Shown in pieces: positions 23,401 to 29,477 of a DNA stretch of 31,743 nucleotides. Source of the stretch: Clostridiales bacterium (GTDB lineage: Bacteria; Bacillota; Clostridia; Christensenellales; Aristaeellaceae). Below the pieces are notes generated by a model, which worked only from the letters and a program-made list of their open reading frames with translations, ran no database searches and was not told the DNA's origin. Location of the stretch: NCBI GenBank assembly GCA_004555535.1, contig SFHU01000018.1:1-31743 (forward strand), in the 5' to 3' direction. How positions within the stretch are numbered: the stretch's first letter is position 1; the number at the start of each line of letters is the position of its first letter. A program made the position numbers and the translations under genes.

Positions 23401-23748
23401 GAGGAGCGCCTGCGCCTGGCGAACGCCTTCAATGCGGGCGAGGGCGACGTCTTCCTCATCTCGCTCAAGGCGGGCGGCACCGGCCTCAACCTGACCGGCG
23501 CGGACGTTGTCATCCACTACGACCCCTGGTGGAATACCTCCGCGCAGAACCAGGCGACCGACCGCGCCTACCGCATCGGGCAGACCCGGGGCGTTCAGGT
23601 GTTCAGCCTCATCGCCGCGGACACGGTCGAGGAGCGCATCCTCAAGCTGCAGCAGGCGAAGACGGAGCTCAGCGACGGCGTTCTCTCCGGCGAGGAGACG
23701 CTCTTCAACCTCGACACCGAGGTGCTTCGCGGGCTGCTCAAAGGCTGA
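20434..23748 (+). CDS. SWIM zinc finger and SNF2 family helicase
   Basis: A roughly 1104-residue ATP-dependent DNA translocase. The N-terminal SWIM zinc finger has C72-x-C74 and C84-x-H86 in CDCPAYARAEFGCKH. A highly charged Arg/Glu coiled coil spans about 120-180. After a long middle region the SNF2 ATPase starts: Walker A GILADDMGLGKT (about 666-677), DEAQYIKN (D770), MTGTPVENRLSELWSIFDFLMPG; then the C-terminal helicase with LLFSQFTSML, LTGDT, SLKAGGTGLNLTGADVVIHYDPWWN and RAYRIGQ (about 1044). The start is uncertain: ATG 20434 fits the family start MFTLTQ, ATG 20422 is also in frame. Bacterial SWIM-SNF2 proteins are widespread and poorly understood, with proposed roles in transcription or DNA repair. 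No defence genes accompany it here, so I do not call it a defence system. Confidence 0.92.
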   Translation: MFTLTQARRAINNTAFFARGRAYAEEGRVRNLRVDTDGSRLECSATVRGHGEYYSVSFVYDQETETFPSCECDCPAYARAEFGCKHVAAAMIALCRGEQQSMSAGPTAASRREESGSLRARLEQYRRMKEEREQALEQRRLQEERERRERIRREEEERLRLKEEQRRRFVDGLVAGGMRRGAPGQEPVRLFPTLRFSEDEVQLELRIGRRRAYVVRNFDEFAQRMRDGQAAVYGKELTFSHKETDVEERDRALLWYIVALSESMETRAGRLLLQGTNLDQTMRLLCGREVDCEFGGQSRRMAVEAGEGTLRVALREQDGRTLLCVGAERVFTGAAGAYFLLPEEGKLLCAWGERFDGLRGLLAVRAEYPDGLPLEGEQLDAVCTRLLLPVAGRIDLAEGAALLAEHTPMALAVRFRIDMDDEGRLTCRTEFDYGGRVLLPESEDGEIRRDRYAEQEAMEAARARFPISLPTGEQAFEGDDEEVYALLTQELTALCAWGEVLVAERLARMNVQRPRTMTFGLSAAGEALILKADLGGFTQEELQSAYTAYRQKRRFVRLEDGTFLSGEALSQAAEAAQLLDGLDTTAEQAQAGADLPASRAMYLEEALKDREEMKLSAPGELRSWMDRLKKAQTARAQQPAGLACTLRGYQQEGLSWLCALSGEGFGGILADDMGLGKTVQALALLLCEKERGETLRALVVCPASLQLNWLSEARRFAPELTVCALMGGAAERKALIGAEEPAELMIASYDQVRRDAALYESIELSHVLLDEAQYIKNAASQAAKAVKTLRARHRFAMTGTPVENRLSELWSIFDFLMPGYLQSYKKFKERFEGPIVRDGDEEARRHLRLLVAPFILRRMKRDVLDDLPEKVETLMSSEMTAEQRRLYAAYAARLMDEAEGGLADAQDRMRMLAGLTRLRQLCCDPRLCLEDYAGGSGKLEQCIELVRDCVSGGHRILLFSQFTSMLELLRQALTEQGHHVLLLTGDTPKEERLRLANAFNAGEGDVFLISLKAGGTGLNLTGADVVIHYDPWWNTSAQNQATDRAYRIGQTRGVQVFSLIAADTVEERILKLQQAKTELSDGVLSGEETLFNLDTEVLRGLLKG

Positions 23749-23812
23749 GTGCGCCGGCATGACGGAAAAAGAGATGGTTGATCCTGCTTTGCAGATTGGC
23801 ATGGAACAGGCC

Positions 23813-25609
23813 TCAAAGGCTGACGGCGTCAATCAGCGCGGCGCACTCGAGCGGACGCTCATGGGCAAACGGGGCGGCAGCCTCCCAGATCGTGCCGATG
23901 GCCTCGTCATAGCCCTCCTGCGGGCGAAGCTCCTGCGCGATGCGCAGCGCATGCACGAGCAGCGCGGCGGGCGAGGGCAGCTCGCTGTCGCACAGCGCCG
24001 GCACGCGGGGAAACCACGCGGCGGCATCCTCGGGCGTGTGCATGACCAGCCCGTCCGCCCGGACGAACGCATGGAGCGCCGCGCTGAGCAGGCGCAGCCC
24101 GCCGGCGGCATAGTCGCCCATGCCCTCCCCGCGGCCAAGCGAGAGCATCGCCAGCGCGAGCGCCGCGCTCGAGCCGCAGGTGGCCTGCGCCAGCAGCGGG
24201 CTGACCGGGGAGACGGACGCGGGCAGCCCCGTGAGCGCGCCCTGCGCCGTGGGCAGGCCGGAAAGCTGCGTGACAGCGCGCTGGGCGGCGAGCAGGTAGC
24301 GCGGCTCGCCCAGCTTCTGTCCGCACTGGGCGAGGACGGCGGCGGCCAGCGCCGCATCCGCGACGAGCAGAGTCGGCGCGGGCGTCTGCCGGGCGCGGAC
24401 CGCGCGCACGCGCAGCAGCGCGGGGGAGACGCGGCGCAGAAACGCGGCGTCCTCCGGCGTGAGCGAGGGGCCAAGCGTCGGGCACAGCGGCGCGTCCTCC
24501 TGCTGCGAAGGACGGCGGCCCGTCTCGGAAACAGGGGAAAACCGGCTCGGCGTGACGTCGGGCTCGGGCGGCGTGTGCTGGCGCAGCAGGCCCAACAGGC
24601 GGCAGGCGCGCAGCCCGTCCTCGCTGCCCAGCGCGGCGCAGACCTGCTGGGGCGAAAAGGCATAGGTGTCCCTCCCGGCGCGCAGGAGGGGAGCAAACGC
24701 CCCGCCGCCCGTGGGGAAGTGGCTGATGATCGCGCTGAGCGTGAGCACGGCCTCGCTGCGCCGCCCGCTCTCCAGAAGGATCAGCGCGAGCATCGCGTTG
24801 ATGCCCAGCGGCTTTTCCGGCACGAAGACGCGCCAGTCGTCCGTCAGCGTCGCGCGGAAGAAGAGGCCGTCGAGCGGGTCATAGAGCGCGGAGCCGAGCA
24901 TCGCGTCGAGCGCGCGGGAGAGCGCCGCGTGCGCCGCACGGTCGCCGCGCACGGCGGCGTGCTGCAGAAAGCGCAGGCCGCAGACAAACGGCGCCTTGAT
25001 CTGCCCGAAGCCGCCGCTCTCCTTGTCCTCCACAGCCAGAAGCGCGCGGGAGAGGTCGTGCGCGGCGTCCGAAGGCGTATAGGGCTTGCGTAGCGGCTGC
25101 GCGCGCAGGGAGCGCACGACCTGCGCGGCCTGACCCGTCAGCGCGGGCAGGTTCTGCGAAAAGCGCCTGTCCGCCTGCGTGAGCCAGACAAACAGGCGCG
25201 CGGGATCGAGCGCAAACCCGGCTGGCGGCAGCGGCGCGGCGAGAAACGGCCTGCCGTCGCTGAGCAGCAGCGCGCACAGCGGCAGCGCGCCCTCCTGGGA
25301 GAAGAGTGCGCCGGCGCGCTGGCAGAGCAGCTCCACGTCGGGCCGTTCGCCGGGCAGCAGATGCACGCTCACCGTCCGCTCCGCGAGGTGCGCCGCGACG
25401 GCGGGATCGACGAAGGCCTCTGTCAGCTCGCCGATGACGAGGAAGACAGGCACCTGCCGGCGATAGGCGGCCTCAAAGGCGGCTGTGTCAAACGGCGCAA
25501 ACGGCGGCAGGCCGCCCGGCGATTCCTGCTGCGCGGGCGCGACGCCTGCCGGCTGCCCGGGCGCAAAGGCGGGCGCGCCCGGCTGGGGAAAGACAGAAGA
25601 AACGCGCAT
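23813..25609 (-). CDS. YyaL/SSP411-like (DUF255) protein lacking the CxxC segment
   Basis: A 598-residue protein whose layout matches the YyaL/SSP411 family: an N-terminal thioredoxin-like domain (about 40-150) followed by a long alpha-helical barrel of glycosidase type. Matching pieces are VPVFLVIG, VDPAVAAHL, GERPDVELLC, ALPLCALLLSDGRPFLAAPLPP and, later, ESGGFGQIKAPF. In typical members VIG is followed by a segment with CHWCHVM; here residues 58-66 run straight from VIG to ELTEAF, so both cysteines are gone. The start at 25609 has AAAGGAGG upstream. It lies downstream of rapZ and murB on the same strand, 63 bases from rapZ. The function is unknown even for intact members. High Ala and Pro content may reflect base composition. 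Confidence 0.7.
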   Translation of the reverse strand: MRVSSVFPQPGAPAFAPGQPAGVAPAQQESPGGLPPFAPFDTAAFEAAYRRQVPVFLVIGELTEAFVDPAVAAHLAERTVSVHLLPGERPDVELLCQRAGALFSQEGALPLCALLLSDGRPFLAAPLPPAGFALDPARLFVWLTQADRRFSQNLPALTGQAAQVVRSLRAQPLRKPYTPSDAAHDLSRALLAVEDKESGGFGQIKAPFVCGLRFLQHAAVRGDRAAHAALSRALDAMLGSALYDPLDGLFFRATLTDDWRVFVPEKPLGINAMLALILLESGRRSEAVLTLSAIISHFPTGGGAFAPLLRAGRDTYAFSPQQVCAALGSEDGLRACRLLGLLRQHTPPEPDVTPSRFSPVSETGRRPSQQEDAPLCPTLGPSLTPEDAAFLRRVSPALLRVRAVRARQTPAPTLLVADAALAAAVLAQCGQKLGEPRYLLAAQRAVTQLSGLPTAQGALTGLPASVSPVSPLLAQATCGSSAALALAMLSLGRGEGMGDYAAGGLRLLSAALHAFVRADGLVMHTPEDAAAWFPRVPALCDSELPSPAALLVHALRIAQELRPQEGYDEAIGTIWEAAAPFAHERPLECAALIDAVSL

Positions 25610-25672
25610 GGTGCGGCCTCCTTTCGGATGCTTTCATCATGCGCGTTTTGATGCGGTTTTATCCGGCGGGCG

Positions 25673-26590
25673 TCAGGCCTTTGCCTCCGCGGCGCCGTCC
25701 TCCGGCGTGCGCCGGAACGGCCAGCTCGCCTCCTCGATGGCGATGTCGCGGTGAGTGACGTTGACGGTCTGGCCGAGCTGGCGAAGATGCGCGCCGAGCG
25801 CCTCGCTGATGGCGACGGAGCGGTGCGCGCCGCCCGTGCAGCCGATGGCGATCATCAGCCGGCGCTTGCCCTCGCGCTGGTACAGCGGGATCAGGTAGTC
25901 GACCATGCCGTAGAGATGCGCAAGGAAATCGGCGGTCTCCTGCTTACCCAGTACATAGTCGCGCACGGGCGCCTCCAGCCCCGTATAGGCGCGGATCTCG
26001 CGGATGTAGTAGGGATTGGGCAGAAAGCGCACGTCAAAGACGAGGTCGCTCTCGCGCGGAATGCCGCGCTTGTAGCCGAAGGACATGATCTCCACACGCA
26101 TGGTCTGCGAGCTCTCGCCGCGCAGGATCATGTCGTCCAGCTGGGCAAAGAGCTCCCGGGTGCGCAGGCCGCCCGTGGAGAGCACGAAGCTGGCATGCTC
26201 GCGCAGCGGCTGGAGCAGCTCGCGCTCCCGGCGGATGGCGCCCTCCAGCGAGCGGGCCTCGCGGGCAAGCGGATGCTCGCGGCGGGACTCCTTGTAGCGG
26301 TCAATCAGCGTCTCGTCGTCCGCCTCCAGGAAGACGATGGAGATTTCGCTCTTCTCCGAGCTGGATTCGATGGCCCGGAGCACGGCCTGCGGGTCGAACA
26401 GCGCGCCGCTGCGCGAATCGACGCCCAGCGCGACGGGCTTGTCCGGCTCCACCTTTTCGCACAGCAGCAGCGCCTGCTCCAGGAGCATCGGCGGCAGATT
26501 GTCCATGCACAGGAAGCCGATATCCTCCAGATGGCGCAGGACGCTCGTCTTGCCCGCGCCGGACAGACCGGTGACAATCAGACTCTTCAT
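25673..26590 (-). CDS. rapZ: RapZ/YvcJ family P-loop protein (RNase adapter)
   Basis: A 305-residue protein with the N-terminal P-loop GLSGAGKT (residues 8-15) followed by LEDIGFLCMDNLPP, a Walker B region (ISIVFLEADDETLI) and REHPLA. The C-terminal RapZ domain has FGYKRGIPRESDLVFDVRFLPNPYY and IAIGCTGGAHRSVAISE. In Escherichia coli RapZ guides RNase E to the GlmZ small RNA to control glucosamine-6-phosphate synthesis; in Bacillus YvcJ binds nucleotides and affects competence. The start at 26590 has AAGGA 8 bases upstream. It follows murB by 52 bases, which links it to wall precursor supply. The usual Firmicutes neighbours yvcK and whiA do not follow it. Confidence 0.95.
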   Translation of the reverse strand: MKSLIVTGLSGAGKTSVLRHLEDIGFLCMDNLPPMLLEQALLLCEKVEPDKPVALGVDSRSGALFDPQAVLRAIESSSEKSEISIVFLEADDETLIDRYKESRREHPLAREARSLEGAIRRERELLQPLREHASFVLSTGGLRTRELFAQLDDMILRGESSQTMRVEIMSFGYKRGIPRESDLVFDVRFLPNPYYIREIRAYTGLEAPVRDYVLGKQETADFLAHLYGMVDYLIPLYQREGKRRLMIAIGCTGGAHRSVAISEALGAHLRQLGQTVNVTHRDIAIEEASWPFRRTPEDGAAEAKA

Positions 26591-26642
26591 GAAATGATCC
26601 TTTCCCCTGACGGGTTTCCTCCGTATCAGATGACGGCGGCGC

Positions 26643-27566
26643 TCAGGCACGGGCGTCCTCGCCAAGAATGCGAACCTCCGGCTCCAGCGTGACGCCGGTT
26701 TCGCTGTATACGCGCTCCTTGACGGCCTGCATCAGCGCGAGGATGTCCGCCGCCGTGGCATGGCCGAGGTTGACGATGAAGCCGGCGTGCTTTTCGCTGA
26801 CCTGCGCGTCGCCCACGCGCAGGCCTCGCAGGCCGCACTCGTCGATCAGCCTGGCGGCGAAGAAGCCCTCCGGCCGCTTGAAGGTGCTGCCGGCGCTGGG
26901 GTATTCGAGCGGCTGCTTGTCGCGCCGCGCGGCGGCGAGCGCGTCCATCCGCGCGCGGATGGCCTGCGGATCGCCGGGCGCAAGCTGCAGCGTCACCTCT
27001 GTGACGACGACGCGCGCGTCCATCATGGCGCTGCGGCGGTAGGCAAAGCCGAGCGCGTCGCCCTCAAAGCTGAGCGGCCTCAGGTCGGAGAGCGCGAGGG
27101 TCTGCACCTGCCGGACGACGTCCGCCAACTCCCCGCCATAGGCGCCCGCGTTCATGATGACGCCGCCGCCGATCGTTCCGGGGATGCCCGCCAGCTCGGC
27201 GAGTCCGCTGAGCCCCTCTCGCAGCGCCGCCTGCGCGCAGGCGCCCAGCGTCGCGCCGGCCTGCGCGACCAGACAGTCGCCCTCGCGGCGGATGCAGGAG
27301 AACGGCGAGGCGATGCGCAGCACGAGTCCGCGGATGCCGCCGTCGCGCACGAGCAGGTTGGAGCCGTTGCCGATGACCGTCGCGGGCACGCCGCAGCGTC
27401 GCGCGGCGCGCAGGGCGACGCCAACCTCCTCCGCGGAGGCGATGTTGACCAGCACGTCCGCCTCGCCGCCGACGCGGAAGGTCGTGTAGCGGGACATCGG
27501 GGCACGGGGAAGAATGCGCTCCGGCGCGAAGCCGGACTGCACGAGCGACCTGATCAGCGCGTCCAT
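26643..27566 (-). CDS. murB: UDP-N-acetylmuramate dehydrogenase
   Basis: A 307-residue flavoenzyme that reduces UDP-GlcNAc-enolpyruvate to UDP-MurNAc with NADPH, the second committed step of peptidoglycan synthesis in the cytoplasm. The FAD-binding part shows TTFRVGGEADVLV, VIGNGSNLLVRDGG and GIPGTIGGGVIMNAGAYGGE. The catalytic domain has FAYRRSAM, PSAGSTFKRPEG (with the proton-donating Ser), VSEKHAGFIVN and a late Glu in LEPEVRILG. The pattern is that of type II MurB as in other Firmicutes. The start at 27566 has AGGAGG 5 bases upstream; the frame extends to 27635 but runs into the -10 box. It is followed by rapZ. Confidence 0.96.
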   Translation of the reverse strand: MDALIRSLVQSGFAPERILPRAPMSRYTTFRVGGEADVLVNIASAEEVGVALRAARRCGVPATVIGNGSNLLVRDGGIRGLVLRIASPFSCIRREGDCLVAQAGATLGACAQAALREGLSGLAELAGIPGTIGGGVIMNAGAYGGELADVVRQVQTLALSDLRPLSFEGDALGFAYRRSAMMDARVVVTEVTLQLAPGDPQAIRARMDALAAARRDKQPLEYPSAGSTFKRPEGFFAARLIDECGLRGLRVGDAQVSEKHAGFIVNLGHATAADILALMQAVKERVYSETGVTLEPEVRILGEDARA

Positions 27567-27599
27567 GAAAGCCTCCTGGTTCAGCATACAAGTATTCAT

Positions 27600-27628
27600 A
27601 TTGTACCCGAACTCGCCCGCAAACACAA
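27600..27628 (-). promoter_or_regulatory. promoter of murB-rapZ
   Basis: On the minus strand: TTGTGT (27628-27623), a 17-base spacer and TACAAT (27605-27600). The leader to the ATG is about 27 bases. Confidence 0.65.
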
Positions 27629-27809
27629 GGGCCAAATCGGGACATGCATACAGAAGCGTATGTTATCGGACGGCAAAAGATGCATGGCGGGCTGCATCCC
27701 GGCGCTATCCGCCGCGCGTGGAAAAAACGTGGAAAAACTTTCCCCCAAAAAGGAAGAAAGCATCGCCCGGCACCGTCGTTTTATGGTACGATAAAAAGGG
27801 GGGATTGAT

Positions 27810-29018
27810 ATGGGAAGAAAGAACATTATCGCTGCTCTGGCGGCGCTTTGGCTGCTGGCATGGGCGTCCCTGGCGCTGGCGGCGGGAGAGGCCTATGTGT
27901 CGGGCGGCGGCGCGGACCGCGTCCATCTTCGCGCGGAGTGCTCGACGCAGGGCGCGTCGATGGGGCTGTACTTCACGGGCACGCCGGTATACATCACGGG
28001 CGACGCGGGGAACGGCTGGTCGGCGGTCGTCATCGGCACGCAGAACGGCTACATGATGACCCGCTACCTGAGCGAGGAGCCGGTCGCGGCCCAGACGCCG
28101 GAGGGCGTCATCTCGCCGAAGAACGCCAACTCGCGGGTCAACCTGCGCGGCGAGCCCATCGCGGATGCGCCCGTGCTGGCCACGCTGCAAAGCGGCACGG
28201 CTGTGACGGTTTACGGCGAGACGAAGAACGGCTGGTATTTCGTCGAGGCATACGGCACGCAGGGCTATGTCAAGAACACGCTCGTGACGCTGGACGATGT
28301 GGTCTATGAGGTCAATGGCATGGCGCAGGGCGGCACGGCCTCCTCGGGAGGCGCTGTGCTGGAGCAGACGCTGATCGCGCAGATCGGCGGCGCGCGCGTG
28401 GACATCGAGCTGACGCTGCTTTCGCGGGAGGCGGACAGGGCCGTGAAGCGCTACAGCGTGCGCGTGGAGCGCGGCGGGGAGACGACGCAGACCTTCCTCT
28501 ATGCGACGGAGGGCGCGGATTTTTCCACACCGACGGCCTATCTGACCGACGTGAACATGGACGGCTGGCCGGATCTCTCGCTGATGCGCTCGACGGGCGC
28601 GACGGACGCGTTTGCCAGCCACTATCTCTACAACCCGCAGACGGGTCTTTTCGAGCATGACGAGGCGCTTGACTGGCTCTCAGTCCTCCGGTGCACGCTC
28701 TATCCGCAGACGGGCTATGTGCTCAACTACCTGCACGACGGCGCGGCGACGGGCGTCTGGGAGCTCTGCAGGTGGCAAAGCGGGACGCTCGTGCAGCTCG
28801 CCCGGGCATCGATCCTCGCGCCGGAATACGATCTGTTCAGCGGCAGGCTCGAGGCGAAGGTCGAGCGGCTTGCGCTCGGGCAGTGGCAGACCGTCTATGA
28901 CGAGGTCTTTGAAGCGGACGACAGCACCTGGCAGAATCAATATGACGCCGTCCTCGCCCTGCTCTGGAGCGGCGTGAATCCGGGCGAGGGACAGCCGTTG
29001 TCCGAAGCATTCTACTGA
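27810..29018 (+). CDS. secreted bacterial SH3-domain protein with calcium-loop-like C-terminal region
   Basis: A 402-residue exported protein. A signal peptide (about 1-25, ending LALA) is followed by two bacterial SH3 domains: about 28-90 (VHLRAECSTQGASMGLY...GWSAVVIGTQNGYMMTRYL) and about 99-160 (VNLRGEPIADAPVLATLQSGTAVTVYGETKNGWYFVEAYGTQGYVK). Such domains bind cell wall peptides. The C-terminal 230 residues are unassigned; they contain D247-V-N-M-D251-G-W-P-D255, which fits a calcium-binding DxNxDGxxD loop, in a setting like XAC2610/FG-GAP-type beta domains. The start at 27810 is preceded by a G-rich site (AAAGGGGGG). A possible extended -10 (TGG TACGAT, 27784-27792) lies just upstream. 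The next small gene begins 14 bases later. Confidence 0.82.
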   Translation: MGRKNIIAALAALWLLAWASLALAAGEAYVSGGGADRVHLRAECSTQGASMGLYFTGTPVYITGDAGNGWSAVVIGTQNGYMMTRYLSEEPVAAQTPEGVISPKNANSRVNLRGEPIADAPVLATLQSGTAVTVYGETKNGWYFVEAYGTQGYVKNTLVTLDDVVYEVNGMAQGGTASSGGAVLEQTLIAQIGGARVDIELTLLSREADRAVKRYSVRVERGGETTQTFLYATEGADFSTPTAYLTDVNMDGWPDLSLMRSTGATDAFASHYLYNPQTGLFEHDEALDWLSVLRCTLYPQTGYVLNYLHDGAATGVWELCRWQSGTLVQLARASILAPEYDLFSGRLEAKVERLALGQWQTVYDEVFEADDSTWQNQYDAVLALLWSGVNPGEGQPLSEAFY

Positions 29019-29032
29019 GAGGGGAGACACCG

Positions 29033-29230
29033 ATGAAGAAGCGGATTCTGACCGCCCTGCTGGGCATCCTGCTGCTGACGGCGGCCTGCGCGCAGGCGGA
29101 GTATGTCGGGGTTAATGACGACGCGCGAAAGAGCATCAACATCTTCCTGTCGAACTTCACCGAGCAGGGCATTGAGGATCTTGACGCGGAACGCGCCTGG
29201 CGCCTGGTCAGCCTGCACATCAACCCATGA
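29033..29230 (+). CDS. small secreted protein, probably a truncated remnant
   Basis: A 65-residue product with a strong ribosome binding site (GAGGGGAG) and a signal peptide MKKRILTALLGILLLTAACAQA ending at a signal peptidase I type AQA site. The mature part would be only about 43 residues: EYVGVNDDARKSINIFLSNFTEQGIEDLD followed by AERAWRLVSLHINP. The INIFLSNFTEQ segment recalls the start of longer clostridial exported proteins, whose continuation is not visible in any frame downstream, so a 3' deletion is suspected. It lies 14 bases after the SH3 gene and is probably co-transcribed. Function unknown. Confidence 0.55.
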   Translation: MKKRILTALLGILLLTAACAQAEYVGVNDDARKSINIFLSNFTEQGIEDLDAERAWRLVSLHINP

Positions 29231-29284
29231 CGGCGGTCAGCTTTTATGGAAAAACTAATTTTTGAAGGAAAAAAGGCTTGACAA

Positions 29285-29314
29285 GCACGCGCCCTCCGTT
29301 TGGAGGGCGCGTGC
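29285..29314. other. perfect 13-bp hairpin without T-run
   Basis: GCACGCGCCCTCC (29285-29297), loop GTTT, GGAGGGCGCGTGC (29302-29314). Neither side has an immediate T-run, so an intrinsic terminator is doubtful, though it is placed where the SH3 operon should end. The rest of the 247-base gap before nrdD holds the promoter described next. Confidence 0.5.
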
Positions 29315-29388
29315 GCGCTTTGAAAAACCCGCTGGCGTCTCAAAAAAACAGGAAATGGGGGATAACCATATCCTGTATTTTGCTTTCC

Positions 29389-29417
29389 TTGACAGACACA
29401 AGATATTGTGGTATAAA
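29389..29417 (+). promoter_or_regulatory. nrdD promoter
   Basis: TTGACA (29389-29394), a 17-base spacer and TATAAA (29412-29417), preceded by TGG. The NrdR-like box fills the spacer. The leader to the TTG start is about 54 bases. Confidence 0.8.
29396..29411. promoter_or_regulatory. NrdR-box-like operator inside the nrdD promoter
   Basis: ACACAAGATATTGTGG is close to the palindromic NrdR box (ACACwATATwTwGTGT type) that represses ribonucleotide reductase genes. It lies exactly between the -35 and -10. NrdR sites usually come as pairs about three turns apart; a second good box is not evident, only a weak match near 29365-29380. Confidence 0.7.
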
Positions 29418-29477
29418 GGTGCCCGGTGACAAAAACACCCAGGGATTGGGGCAAAATGAGAAAGAGCGGGGATACAG

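Noticed and set aside
19753..23832. A 1359-codon open frame on the minus strand opposite the SNF2 helicase
   Set aside because: Only its last 181 codons (thpR) have a start, a binding site and family motifs. The remainder is the complement of the helicase and is open because stop codons are rare in GC-rich antisense frames. Its sequence is low-complexity Arg, Ala and Leu.
20434..25609. SNF2 helicase with the adjacent YyaL-like gene as a defence system
   Set aside because: The two genes are convergent and on opposite strands, without nuclease, methylase or integrase nearby, so nothing supports a joint defence role.
29278..29314. TTGACA at 29278 and the following hairpin as a second nrdD promoter or a terminator
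   Set aside because: There is no -10 at proper spacing, and the hairpin has no T-run on either strand.
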